Source: Streptomyces sp. NRRL S-87
GTDB taxonomy: Bacteria; Actinomycetota; Actinomycetes; Streptomycetales; Streptomycetaceae
DNA length: 64,000 bases
Direction of reading: 5' to 3'
Assembly (NCBI RefSeq): GCF_000719335.1
Contig: NZ_JOGB01000030.1
Location: forward strand, 55,683-119,682
Shown here: piece by piece, positions 20,371-28,988 of the stretch
Layout: the number at the start of each line of letters is the position of its first letter
Numbering within the stretch: the stretch's first letter is position 1
Position numbers and translations under genes: made by a program
Notes under the pieces: model-generated
Told to the model about the DNA's origin: nothing
What the model saw: the letters and a program-made list of their open reading frames with translations, nothing else
The model's database searches: none

Positions 20371-21297
20371 ATGACCACAGTGATCAAGGCGCCCGGCGAG
20401 GCGTCGGCCGAGCGCGCCGGCGGCTCCGGCCGCACCGGCGAGCGGGAGTCCCGCCGCTCGGACGGCACGGTCCTCAACGTCTTCTCGCACGGCTTCCTCG
20501 CCCTGTGGGCCGTCCTGATCGTGCTGCCGCTGCTCTGGCTCGTGCTCGGCGCCTTCAAGACGGACGCCCAGATCGGCGGCTCCGCCCTGAGCTGGCCCGC
20601 CAACTGGCACTTCGACGCCTTCGGGCGGGCCTGGGACAAGGGCATCGGCGACTACTTCGCCAACACCTTCATCGTCCTGGTGTTCTCGGTGCCGCTGACG
20701 ATGCTCTTCGGCTCGATGGCCGCGTACGTGCTGGCCCGCTACCCCTTCCGCGGCAACCGGCTCGTCTACTACTTCTTCGTCGGCGGGGCGATGTTCCCCG
20801 TCTTCCTGGCCCTCGTACCGCTGTTCTTCATGGTCAAGCGGTTCGACATGCTGAACACGTACCACGGCCTGATCCTCGTGTACGTGGCCTACTCGATGCC
20901 GTTCACCGTCTTCTTCATGCACAGCTTCTTCCGCACCCTGCCCAGCGCGGTGCACGAGGCGGCGGTCATCGACGGGGCCTCGCACACCCGGATCTTCTTC
21001 CAGGTCATGCTGCCGATGGCCAAGCCGGGCCTGATCAGCGTGGGCATCTTCAACACCCTGGGGCAGTGGAACCAGTACATCCTGCCCGCGGTCCTCATGC
21101 AGCCCGCCACCAGCAGCGACCCCGAGCGCTACCTGCTCACCCAGGGCCTCATCCAGCTCCAGCAGCAGCAGGGCTACGCCACCGACCTCCCCGTCCTCTT
21201 CGCCGGCGTGGCCATCGCGATGGTCCCGATGCTGGTCGTCTACCTGTCCTTCCAGCGCCAGATCCAGGCGGGCCTCACCTCGGCCACCCTCAAGTAG
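20371..21297 (+). CDS. ngcG: Chitooligosaccharide/GlcNAc ABC transporter permease 2
   Basis: A 308-aa MalG-type permease. A charged 35-residue N-terminal tail is followed by six membrane helices; HEAAVIDGASHTRIFFQVMLP is the EAA loop that docks the ATPase. It is the last gene of ngcEFG, and no ATPase gene follows. The next sequence on the opposite strand is a disrupted gene remnant that converges on its stop codon. Confidence 0.9.
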   Translation: MTTVIKAPGEASAERAGGSGRTGERESRRSDGTVLNVFSHGFLALWAVLIVLPLLWLVLGAFKTDAQIGGSALSWPANWHFDAFGRAWDKGIGDYFANTFIVLVFSVPLTMLFGSMAAYVLARYPFRGNRLVYYFFVGGAMFPVFLALVPLFFMVKRFDMLNTYHGLILVYVAYSMPFTVFFMHSFFRTLPSAVHEAAVIDGASHTRIFFQVMLPMAKPGLISVGIFNTLGQWNQYILPAVLMQPATSSDPERYLLTQGLIQLQQQQGYATDLPVLFAGVAIAMVPMLVVYLSFQRQIQAGLTSATLK

Positions 21298-21719
21298 GGC
21301 GGCGGGCGGCCCCTGGACGCGGCCGTCGAAGCGGGGGTCGTCGGGGGCCTCCATGGGCTCCTCGTAGGAGTAGCCCTTGCCCTTCGACCGCCTCGTCGTA
21401 CGCCGCCTGCGCGACCGGGTCGGGCCCGTACCCCGAACCGCGCGGCCTGCTCCCTGTCGTGGATGCCGTAGCGCCGGTCCGCGAGCGTCCTGCCGCGCCC
21501 GGGCGGGTCGGGGAGCGGGATCCGCCCCGGGGCGCCCGCCGCGGTCCGGCAGGCGGCGATGGCCTGGTCCCGGCCTCGGGCGTCGTCCGCGCCTGGTCGG
21601 GCGTGGGCAGGTGGTCCTCGATGGGCAGCCGCCAGGCCGCCGGGCGCGCCGAAGACGTTCCGCATGATCAGGAACATCGCAATGGCGAAGACCGAGCCGA
21701 GCGGGCCGCTGACCAGCAC
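21298..21719 (-). pseudogene. Frameshifted remnant of a small membrane protein gene
   Basis: On the minus strand, sensible protein segments occur in sequence but in different frames. First comes an N-terminal membrane segment (LVSGPLGSVFAIAMFLIMR) and, further on, YGIHDREQAARFG in frame 1; PIEDHLPTPDQART lies in another frame; then SGYGPDPVAQAAYDEAVEGQ in a third; then KGYSYEEPMEAPDDPRFDGR in yet another. Read together they resemble one conserved protein of about 130-150 aa with an N-terminal helix and an acidic, Tyr-rich tail. Several single-base indels are needed to join them. It is either a decayed gene or a cluster of sequencing errors in a GC-rich stretch. I do not recognise the family. 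Confidence 0.45.
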
Positions 21720-21991
21720 GAGGCCGCCGATGCCCGTCGCCTGACCACGACGCCCCTGCCTGCCGGCCCGCGCACCGCCTCGGCGGCGTCCTCTGACACG
21801 AACTCTTACGGTCGTTATCTCATACTTATGGCTGTAGTGCCCTATTCGTGCCGTCTCTGCCTCTTGACGGGTCGGGGGCTGGAGGCTCGACTTAGGTGTT
21901 CACAAGTTGGAGGCGCCGGTGTCTCCCTCCGGAGGCCCGGCTTGGGGGGCGGTGGCCGTGTTCGCCGCTTATGGGCAGGAGTGGATGAGTC
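21720..21991. other. Upstream region of the ROK regulator gene
   Basis: Non-coding. It includes an AT-richer patch near 21800-21850 and a TTGACG hexamer at 21864 that could be a -35 box, but no well-spaced -10 element is evident. This is the likely promoter region of the ROK regulator. Confidence 0.4.
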
Positions 21992-23212
21992 GTGGAGACT
22001 CCGGGTTCGCAGTCGTCACTGCACCGGGCGAATCTCGAGCGGGTCGTACGGGCGGTACGGCTGGCGGGATCGCTCACCCAGGCCGAGATCGCCCGGGCCA
22101 CGGGACTGTCGGCGGCGACGGTCTCCAACATCGTCCGGGAGTTGAAGGACGGCGGGACGGTCGAGGTCACGCCGACCTCCGCGGGCGGCCGGCGGGCACG
22201 CAGCGTCTCCCTCAGCGGTGACGCGGGCATCGTCATAGGTGTCGACTTCGGCCACACGCACCTGCGGGTGGCGGTCGGCAACCTGGCCCACGAGGTGGTG
22301 GCCGAGGAGTCCGAGCCGCTGGACGTGGACGCGTCCTGGGTCGACGGGTTCGACCGCGCGGAAGCCCTGGTGGGACGGCTGATCGAGACGGTCGGGGTGA
22401 GCCGGGACAAGATCATCGGGGTGGGTCTGGGCGTCCCCGGGCCGATCGACGTGGAGTCCGGCACGCTGGGCTCGACCGCCATCCTGCCGGGCTGGACCGG
22501 GATCAACCCGCGCCAGGAGCTCTCGCAGCGCCTGGGCGTGCCGGTGTACGTGGACAACGACGCGAACCTCGGCGCGCTGGGCGAGCTGGTCTGGGGCAGC
22601 GGCCGCGGGGTCAAGGACCTCGCGTACATCAAGGTGGCCAGCGGCGTCGGCGCCGGCCTGGTCATCAACGGCCAGATCTACCGCGGCCCGGGCGGTACGG
22701 CCGGGGAGATCGGGCACATCACCCTCGACGAGTCCGGCCCGGTCTGCCGCTGCGGCAACCGCGGCTGCCTGGAGACCTTCGCCGCGGCGCGCTACGTCCT
22801 CCCCCTCCTGCAGGGCACCCACGGGCCGGACCTGACGATGGAGCGGGTGGTCCAGCTGGGCCGGGAGGGTGATCCCGGCTGCCGCCGGGTCATCGCGGAC
22901 GTGGGCCGTCACATCGGCAGCGGCGTGGCCCACCTGTGCAACCTGCTCAACCCCAGCCGGGTGGTGCTGGGCGGCAGTCTGGCCGAGGCCGGCGAGCTGG
23001 TGCTGGCGCCCATCAGGGACTCGGTGTCCAGGTACGCCATCCCGAGTGCTGCGCGGCAGTTGTCTGTGCTGACCGGGGCACTGGGCGGGCGCGCCGAAGT
23101 GCTGGGCGCGCTGGCACTCGTACTGTCAGAGATGGGTGATTCGACGGTTCTAGACGGTTCGTCCAGCTCTGTGGGGTCTCTCGGCGGCGTGGCTCTGTCT
23201 TCAAGCAGATAA
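21992..23212 (+). CDS. rok7B7: ROK-family transcriptional regulator
   Basis: A 406-aa regulator. The N-terminal winged HTH (TQAEIARATGLSAATVSNIV, residues 27-46) is joined to a ROK sugar-kinase-like domain with the phosphate-binding GVDFGHTHLRVAVG, the substrate segment VDNDANLGALGE and the zinc motif CRCGNRGCLE. It sits directly upstream of xylFGH. In S. coelicolor the equivalent protein, Rok7B7 (SCO6008), links xylose transport with carbon control and antibiotic production. The GTG at 21992 starts it; GGCAGGAG upstream is the probable SD. The stop codon overlaps an inverted repeat that may be its own operator for the xylose genes. Confidence 0.88.
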   Translation: METPGSQSSLHRANLERVVRAVRLAGSLTQAEIARATGLSAATVSNIVRELKDGGTVEVTPTSAGGRRARSVSLSGDAGIVIGVDFGHTHLRVAVGNLAHEVVAEESEPLDVDASWVDGFDRAEALVGRLIETVGVSRDKIIGVGLGVPGPIDVESGTLGSTAILPGWTGINPRQELSQRLGVPVYVDNDANLGALGELVWGSGRGVKDLAYIKVASGVGAGLVINGQIYRGPGGTAGEIGHITLDESGPVCRCGNRGCLETFAAARYVLPLLQGTHGPDLTMERVVQLGREGDPGCRRVIADVGRHIGSGVAHLCNLLNPSRVVLGGSLAEAGELVLAPIRDSVSRYAIPSAARQLSVLTGALGGRAEVLGALALVLSEMGDSTVLDGSSSSVGSLGGVALSSSR

Positions 23213-23238
23213 CGAGTGGCACCGTTGTCATCTCGTTA
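23210..23238. promoter_or_regulatory. Inverted repeat TAACGAG-N15-CTCGTTA upstream of xylF
   Basis: Perfect 7-bp arms at 23210-23216 and 23232-23238 start at the stop codon of the ROK gene and end 91 bp before xylF. It is a candidate binding site for Rok7B7 or another sugar regulator controlling xylFGH. Confidence 0.5.
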
Positions 23239-23329
23239 AGCATTCACTCCTTGACGACAACCTTGCGGCCGAGTTGACTCACGTCCACCTCGGCCGCACG
23301 GACGCGGCCTCGTCAGGGAGGTTCACAAG

Positions 23330-24442
23330 ATGAACACGCGTATCCGCCGTTCCGCCGTAGCCGTGGCGGCCGCGGCGATGGCCGTGTCCCTCGCCGCCTG
23401 CGGCAGCGCCAAGGAGTCGGGCGGCAAGACGTCCGAGTCCGCGTCGGGCACCGCCAAGGGCGACGCCATCAAGGTCGGTCTGCTCCTGCCCGAGAACCAG
23501 ACCGCCCGCTACGAGAAGTTCGACCAGCCCCTGATCGAGAAGGAGATCAAGGCGCTGACCAACGGCAAGGGCGAGGTCATCTACGCCAACGCCAAGCAGG
23601 ACGCGACGGTTCAGAACTCGCAGATCGACACGATGCTCACCAACAAGGTGGACGTGCTGATCGTCGACGCCGTCGACTCCAAGGCCATCGCGGGCTCCAT
23701 CAAGAAGGCGAAGGACGCCGGCATCCCGGTCGTCGCCTACGACCGCCTGGCCGAGGGTCCGATCGACGCCTACACCTCCTTCGACAACGAAGAGGTCGGC
23801 AAGGTCCAGGGCAAGGCCCTGCTGGACGCCCTGGGCGACAAGGCCAAGGCCGGCCAGGTCGTGATGATGAACGGTTCCATCACCGACCCGAACGCTGCCC
23901 TGTTCAAGAAGGGCGCGCACTCCGTCCTCGACGGCAAGGTGAACATCGGCAAGGAGTACGACACCAAGGAGTGGAAGCCGGAGAACGCCAACGCCAACAT
24001 GGAGGCGGCGATCTCCGCGCTCGGCAAGGACAAGATCGTCGGCGTCTACTCCGCGAACGACGGCATGGCGGGCGGCATCATCACCGCCCTGAAGTCCGCC
24101 GGCGTCTCCCCGCTGCCCCCCGTCACCGGCCAGGACGCCGAGCTCGCCGGCGTGCAGCGCATCGTCGCGGGCGACCAGTACATGAGCGTCTACAAGCCGT
24201 ACGCCCCCGAGGCGCAGGCCGCCGCCAAGATGGCCGTCGCCCTCGCCAAGGGCGAGAAGCCGGCCACCACCTCCACGGTCGACAGCCCCACCACCAAGGG
24301 CGTCGCCTCGGTCCTGATCCCCGTCGTGTCGCTCACCAAGGGCAACATCAAGGACACTGTGGTCAAGGACGGTGTCTACACCGTCGACGAGATCTGCGCG
24401 GGCAAGTACGCCGACGCCTGCGCCAAGGCCGGTCTGAAGTAG
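23330..24442 (+). CDS. xylF: Xylose ABC transporter, substrate-binding lipoprotein
   Basis: A 370-aa sugar-binding protein of the ribose/xylose periplasmic-binding type. A Sec lipoprotein signal ends at LAAC. The mature part has typical segments (KVGLLLPENQTARYEKFDQP, VVAYDRLAEGPIDAYTSFDN, GVYSANDGMAGGIITALK, VTGQDAELAGVQRIVAGDQY). It is followed by xylG and xylH. Two strong hairpins in the 267-bp gap after it would favour accumulation of xylF message over the downstream genes, as expected for a binding protein needed in excess. Confidence 0.92.
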   Translation: MNTRIRRSAVAVAAAAMAVSLAACGSAKESGGKTSESASGTAKGDAIKVGLLLPENQTARYEKFDQPLIEKEIKALTNGKGEVIYANAKQDATVQNSQIDTMLTNKVDVLIVDAVDSKAIAGSIKKAKDAGIPVVAYDRLAEGPIDAYTSFDNEEVGKVQGKALLDALGDKAKAGQVVMMNGSITDPNAALFKKGAHSVLDGKVNIGKEYDTKEWKPENANANMEAAISALGKDKIVGVYSANDGMAGGIITALKSAGVSPLPPVTGQDAELAGVQRIVAGDQYMSVYKPYAPEAQAAAKMAVALAKGEKPATTSTVDSPTTKGVASVLIPVVSLTKGNIKDTVVKDGVYTVDEICAGKYADACAKAGLK

Positions 24443-24467
24443 GCCCCGGCCCCCGCGGCCGCCGCCC

Positions 24468-24554
24468 GACCAGGCCGGCAAGGCCTGGTCAGGAACCCTG
24501 GATCCTGCCCGGTGTCCCGCCCACTCATCCCGCCACCCGCGGGACACCGGGCAG
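24468..24554 (+). ncRNA. Two hairpins in the xylF-xylG intergenic region
   Basis: Hairpin 1: GACCAGGCC (24468-24476) with GGCCTGGTC (24482-24490), loop 5 nt. Hairpin 2: CTGCCCGGTGTCCCGC (24505-24520) with its perfect complement at 24539-24554, loop 18 nt. They are best read as mRNA 3'-end stabilising or attenuating structures of xylF, not a separate RNA gene. Confidence 0.6.
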
Positions 24555-24625
24555 AAACGATCCCTCATTCGGCCCAAGAGAGGAAAACCGATTCTGTGGG
24601 GCAGACGCCCCGGCAGAAACGATCC
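24550..24625 (+). repeat. 14-bp direct repeat GGCAGAAACGATCC
   Basis: Copies at 24550-24563 and 24612-24625 lie 62 bp apart between xylF and xylG. The first overlaps the foot of hairpin 2. The role is unknown; it may be a regulator half-site pair or a duplication scar. Confidence 0.6.
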
Positions 24626-24709
24626 TTCCCTTCCGAAGCCCCTCCCCAGATCTTCCGTACGACTCTGTACGACATCCCCGCCGGTCAGGCGGCGAAGGAG
24701 ATGGTTGAT

Positions 24710-25489
24710 GTGTCCGCTGCGCCCGTGCTGGCGTTGCGAGGCGTCTCGAAGCGGTTCGGTGCCGTCCAGGCGCTCACCGATGTAGAGCTCGAGATCCACG
24801 CCGGCGAGGTGGTCGCCCTGGTCGGCGACAACGGTGCTGGCAAGTCCACGCTGGTCAAGACGATTGCCGGAGTGCACCCCATCGATGACGGCGTCATCGA
24901 GTGGGAGGGCAGGCCCGTGCAGGTCAACAAGCCCCACGACGCCCAGAACCTCGGCATCGCGACGGTCTACCAGGACCTCGCGCTGTGCGACAACATCGAC
25001 GTCGTCGGCAACCTCTTCCTCGGCCGCGAACTGCGCCGCCGCGGAGTGCTGGACGAGGTGGAGATGGAGCGCCGCGCCCGCGAGCTGCTCACCACCCTGT
25101 CCATCCGGATCCCGAGTGTCCGGATCCCCATCGCCTCGCTCTCCGGCGGTCAGCGCCAGACCGTGGCGATCGCCCGCTCCATGCTGGGCGAGCCCAAGCT
25201 CGTCATCCTCGACGAGCCCACCGCCGCCCTCGGCGTCGAGCAGACCGCCCAGGTCCTCGACCTCGTCGAGCGGCTGCGCGAGCGCGGCCACGCCGTCATC
25301 CTCATCAGCCACAACATGGCCGACGTCAAGGCCGTCGCCGACCGGGTCGCCGTCCTGCGCCTCGGGCGCAACAACGGCGTCTTCAAGGTCGCCGACACCT
25401 CGCAGGAAGAGATCATCTCCGCCATCACGGGAGCCACGGACAACGCCGTGACCCGCCGTGCGGCGCGCACCGGGGAGGCTCAGAAGTGA
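24710..25489 (+). CDS. xylG: Xylose ABC transporter ATP-binding protein (single domain)
   Basis: A 259-aa ATPase with Walker A GDNGAGKST, signature LSGGQ, Walker B LVILDEPTAAL and the switch His in ISHNM. The E. coli XylG/RbsA type has two ATPase domains in about 500 aa. Here there is only one, so two copies should pair, as in the Streptomyces and Thermus forms. The GTG at 24710 is preferred over the ATG at 24701 because GAAGGAG (24694-24700) is directly adjacent to the ATG but 9 nt from the GTG. The stop overlaps the xylH start in GTGA. Confidence 0.9.
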   Translation: MSAAPVLALRGVSKRFGAVQALTDVELEIHAGEVVALVGDNGAGKSTLVKTIAGVHPIDDGVIEWEGRPVQVNKPHDAQNLGIATVYQDLALCDNIDVVGNLFLGRELRRRGVLDEVEMERRARELLTTLSIRIPSVRIPIASLSGGQRQTVAIARSMLGEPKLVILDEPTAALGVEQTAQVLDLVERLRERGHAVILISHNMADVKAVADRVAVLRLGRNNGVFKVADTSQEEIISAITGATDNAVTRRAARTGEAQK

Positions 25490-26790
25490 GCACCGACAAC
25501 CAGCCCGCCCTGGACGACGCCGAGGTACCCGGCCCCCACACGCGGGCGGACGAGATCCCCGCTCAGGCGGTACCCGCGGTCGACCCCCGCCTGCTCGTGC
25601 GCGAGCAGGGCCTGGCCGGCTACGTGGGCGAGTTCAAGCGCAAGATGCGCGCCGGTGACCTCGGCTCGCTGCCCGTGATCATCGGCCTCGTGATCATCTG
25701 CGCCGTCTTCCAGAGCCTGAACGAGAACTTCCTCTCGGCCGAGAACCTCAGCAACATCGCGGTGACCATGGTCGCCACCGGCATGATCGCGGTCGGCATC
25801 ATCTTCGTGCTGCTGCTCGGCGAGATCGACCTCTCCGTCGGCTCCGTGTCCGGTGTCTCCGGAGCGATCTTCGCCGTGATGGCCGTCACCCACGGCATGA
25901 ACGAGTGGGTCGCGGTCGTCGTCGCGATAGTCGCCGGCGCCGTCATCGGCGCCATCCACGGCTTCTTCTTCGCCAGGATCGGCGCCCCGGCCTTCGCCGT
26001 CACCCTGTCCGGCCTGCTGTTCTGGTCCGGCTTCATGCTCCAGCTGCTCGGCAGCAACGGCACGATCAACATCGACCCCGACGGCCTGGTCGGCAAGCTC
26101 ACCACGTACTACTTCTCGGACGTCGCCGCGGCCTACGGGCTCGCGATCGTGGCGGTCGTCCTGTACTTCCTGGGTTCCTTCTTCGACGCCCGCCGCCGCT
26201 CGGCCGCGAACGTCCCGTTCCGCCCGGTCGGCGAGATCGTCCTGCGTACGGTGCTGCTCGCGGTCGTCGCCTTCGGCGCCGCCGCGATCTTCAACCAGTA
26301 CAAGGGCCTGCCGCTGGCCATGCTGCTCTTCCTGGTGGTCCTGGTCGGCACGGACTTCGTCCTGCGCCGCACCTCGTTCGGCCGCAAGGTCTTCGCCCTC
26401 GGCGGCAGCGTCGAGGCCTCCCGCCGCGCCGGCATCAACGTCACGGCGGTCCGCGTCGCGGTCTTCTCGATCGCGGGCACCTTCGCGGCCATCGGCGGCC
26501 TGTTCTGGGCCTCCAAGATCGCCGCGGCGAACCAGAGCGCGGGCTCCGGTGACCTGCTGATGAACGTCATCGCCGCGGCCGTCATCGGCGGCACCAGCCT
26601 CTTCGGCGGACGCGGTCGGACCTGGAACGCCCTCCTCGGCGTCATGGTCATCACGTCCATCCAGTACGGTCTCGCACTGGAGGGGATCGCCACCCCGATC
26701 CAGTACATGATCACCGGCGCGGTGCTGCTGGCCACCGTGGTGATCGACTCCGTCACCCGCAAGACCCAGAAGACCGCCGGCCGCGCCTAG
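25486..26790 (+). CDS. xylH: Xylose ABC transporter permease
   Basis: A 434-aa BPD_transp_2-type permease with about ten membrane helices after a 60-residue cytoplasmic N-terminus. Family landmarks: [14 protein letters not shown] and [13 protein letters not shown]. Its GTG start overlaps the xylG stop, so the two are translationally coupled. A 20-bp hairpin terminator follows, ending the rok7B7/xylFGH block. Confidence 0.92.
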   Translation: MSTDNQPALDDAEVPGPHTRADEIPAQAVPAVDPRLLVREQGLAGYVGEFKRKMRAGDLGSLPVIIGLVIICAVFQSLNENFLSAENLSNIAVTMVATGMIAVGIIFVLLLGEIDLSVGSVSGVSGAIFAVMAVTHGMNEWVAVVVAIVAGAVIGAIHGFFFARIGAPAFAVTLSGLLFWSGFMLQLLGSNGTINIDPDGLVGKLTTYYFSDVAAAYGLAIVAVVLYFLGSFFDARRRSAANVPFRPVGEIVLRTVLLAVVAFGAAAIFNQYKGLPLAMLLFLVVLVGTDFVLRRTSFGRKVFALGGSVEASRRAGINVTAVRVAVFSIAGTFAAIGGLFWASKIAAANQSAGSGDLLMNVIAAAVIGGTSLFGGRGRTWNALLGVMVITSIQYGLALEGIATPIQYMITGAVLLATVVIDSVTRKTQKTAGRA

Positions 26791-26806
26791 CGGCCGCAGG
26801 TCACAC

Positions 26807-26851
26807 CGTCGAGTGCCCGGTACCGCGGACGCGGTACCGGGCACTTCGACG
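26807..26851 (+). terminator. Terminator of xylFGH
   Basis: CGTCGAGTGCCCGGTACCGC (26807-26826) pairs with 26831-26851 with a single bulged base and a 4-nt GGAC loop. There is no T-tract. Confidence 0.85.
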
Positions 26852-26899
26852 TGGAACATTAGACTCGTCAGACCAGCAAGCAACTGCAAGGAGGCACGG

Positions 26900-28813
26900 G
26901 TGCTGCTGACCCGCATCACGGGACCGCGCGATCTGGACCGGCTCGGCCCGGAGCAGCTGGACCAGCTGGCCGTGGAGATCAGGTCGTTCCTGGTCGACGC
27001 GGTCTCGAAGACCGGCGGGCACCTCGGCCCCAACCTCGGCGTCGTCGAACTGACGATCGCCCTGCACCGTGTCTTCGAGTCCCCGAAGGACAAGGTCCTC
27101 TGGGACACCGGCCACCAGTCCTACGTGCACAAGCTGCTCACGGGCCGGCAGGACTTCTCCAGGCTGAAGATGAAGGGCGGCCTGTCCGGCTACCCCTCGC
27201 AGGCCGAGTCCGAGCACGACGTCATCGAGAACTCGCACGCCTCGACCGTGCTGGGCTGGGCCGACGGCCTCGCCAAGGCCAACGAGGTGCAGGGCCGCAA
27301 GGACCGCGCCGTGGTCGCCGTCATCGGCGACGGCGCCCTGACCGGCGGCATGGCCTGGGAGGCGCTCAACAACATCGCCGACGCCAAGGACCGCCCGCTG
27401 GTCATCGTCGTCAACGACAACGAGCGCTCGTACGCCCCCACCATCGGCGGCCTGGCCAACCACCTCGCCACCCTGCGCACCACCGACGGCTACGAGCGCT
27501 TCCTCGCCCGCGGCAAGGACATCCTGGAGCGCACCCCGGTCGTCGGGAAGCCGCTCTACGAGACCCTGCACGGCGCCAAGAAGGGCCTCAAGGACTTCAT
27601 CGCCCCGCAGGGCATGTTCGAGGACCTGGGCCTGAAGTACGTCGGCCCCATCGACGGCCACGACATCGCCGCCCTGGAGTCCGCCCTCACCCGCGCCAAG
27701 CGCTTCGGCGGCCCGGTCATCGTCCACTGCCTCACCGAGAAGGGCCGCGGCTACCAGCCCGCCCTCCAGGACGAGGCGGACCGCTTCCACGCCGTGGGCA
27801 AGATCCACCCGGACACCGGTCTGCCGATCGCCTCCTCGGGCGCCGACTGGACCTCCGTCTTCGGCGAGGAGATGGTCAAGCTCGGCCAGGAGCGCGAGGA
27901 CATCGTCGCCATCACCGCGGCCATGCTCCAGCCCGTGGGCCTCGACAAGTTCGCCAAGGCCTTCCCCGAGCGCGTGTACGACGTCGGCATCGCCGAGCAG
28001 CACGGCGCGGTCTCCGCGGCGGGCCTGGCCACCGGCGGCGTGCACCCGGTGTTCGCCGTCTACGCCACCTTCCTCAACCGCGCCTTCGACCAGGTCCTGA
28101 TGGACGTGGCGCTTCACAAGTGCGGCGTGACCTTCGTCCTGGACCGGGCCGGCGTCACCGGCACCGACGGCGCCTCCCACAACGGCATGTGGGACATGTC
28201 GATCCTCCAGGTCGTCCCGGGCCTGCGGCTCGCGGCACCGCGCGACGCCGACCAGGTCCGCGCCCAGCTGCGCGAGGCCGTCGAGGTCACCGACGCCCCC
28301 ACCGTCGTCCGCTTCTCCAAGGGCGCGGTCGGCCCGGCCGTACCGGCCGTGGGCACGGTCGGCGGCATGGACGTGCTGCGCGAGCCGGGCACCGACCGCC
28401 CCGACGTGCTGCTCGTCTCCATCGGCGCGCTGGCCCCGATGTGCCTGGAGATCGCCGGCCTCTTGGAGAAGCAGGGCATCTCCACCACCGTGGTCGACCC
28501 CCGCTGGGTCAAGCCGGTCGACGAGGCCATGGCCCCGCTGGCCGAGCGCCACCGGGTCGTGGTGACCGTCGAGGACAACAGCCGCGTCGGCGGTGTCGGC
28601 TCCGCGATCGCCCAGGCCCTGCGCGACGCCGACGTGGACGTCCCGCTGCGCGACTTCGGCATCCCGCCGCGGTTCCTGGACCACGCCTCGCGCGCCGAGG
28701 TCATGGCCGAGATCGGGCTCACCGCGCCGGACATCGCGCGCCAGGTCACCGGTCTGGTCGCACGGCTCGACGGCCGTTTCGACAGCGAGTCGGTCGAGGC
28801 CGCCGCGGACTGA
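26900..28813 (+). CDS. dxs: 1-deoxy-D-xylulose-5-phosphate synthase
   Basis: A 637-aa thiamine-diphosphate enzyme that condenses pyruvate with glyceraldehyde 3-phosphate, the first step of the MEP isoprenoid pathway. ThDP-binding [16 protein letters not shown] is visible, as are [13 protein letters not shown], the active-site Glu in [12 protein letters not shown] and [10 protein letters not shown]. The GTG at 26900 follows AAGGAGG with good spacing. The protein begins [14 protein letters not shown], like other Streptomyces Dxs. It stands alone between two hairpin structures. Confidence 0.97.
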   Translation: MLLTRITGPRDLDRLGPEQLDQLAVEIRSFLVDAVSKTGGHLGPNLGVVELTIALHRVFESPKDKVLWDTGHQSYVHKLLTGRQDFSRLKMKGGLSGYPSQAESEHDVIENSHASTVLGWADGLAKANEVQGRKDRAVVAVIGDGALTGGMAWEALNNIADAKDRPLVIVVNDNERSYAPTIGGLANHLATLRTTDGYERFLARGKDILERTPVVGKPLYETLHGAKKGLKDFIAPQGMFEDLGLKYVGPIDGHDIAALESALTRAKRFGGPVIVHCLTEKGRGYQPALQDEADRFHAVGKIHPDTGLPIASSGADWTSVFGEEMVKLGQEREDIVAITAAMLQPVGLDKFAKAFPERVYDVGIAEQHGAVSAAGLATGGVHPVFAVYATFLNRAFDQVLMDVALHKCGVTFVLDRAGVTGTDGASHNGMWDMSILQVVPGLRLAAPRDADQVRAQLREAVEVTDAPTVVRFSKGAVGPAVPAVGTVGGMDVLREPGTDRPDVLLVSIGALAPMCLEIAGLLEKQGISTTVVDPRWVKPVDEAMAPLAERHRVVVTVEDNSRVGGVGSAIAQALRDADVDVPLRDFGIPPRFLDHASRAEVMAEIGLTAPDIARQVTGLVARLDGRFDSESVEAAAD

Positions 28814-28859
28814 CGGTGGACGGGGGTGGCCCGAACGGCCCACCTCCGGTTGTACCTCC

Positions 28860-28912
28860 CGGGCCGGTCGGGTCACGCTGAACAGGTGGACCGACCGGCC
28901 CGTTCGCGTGAC
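28860..28912 (+). terminator. Interleaved inverted repeats after dxs
   Basis: GGGCCGGTCGG (28861-28871) can pair with CCGACCGGCCC (28891-28901), and GTCACGC (28872-28878) can pair with GCGTGAC (28906-28912). The two stems are interleaved (A-B-A'-B'), so they compete or form a pseudoknot-like fold. The first stem alone is a plausible dxs terminator; the position is also the 5' region of the permease gene. Confidence 0.5.
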
Positions 28913-28988
28913 ACCGAGCCCTGCCGACCCCTGCCGGTGCGGCCCCTCACCGAATCATGGCCGTCACGCCGAATGCCGTGGAGGTAGC

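Noticed and set aside
17760..20645. 961-aa antisense frame across ngcEF
   Set aside because: Same GC3 artefact; it crosses several real genes.
28593..28988. N-terminal extension of the permease frame into dxs
   Set aside because: It overlaps dxs coding sequence in another frame; the GTG at 28989 has an SD and gives the normal N-terminus.
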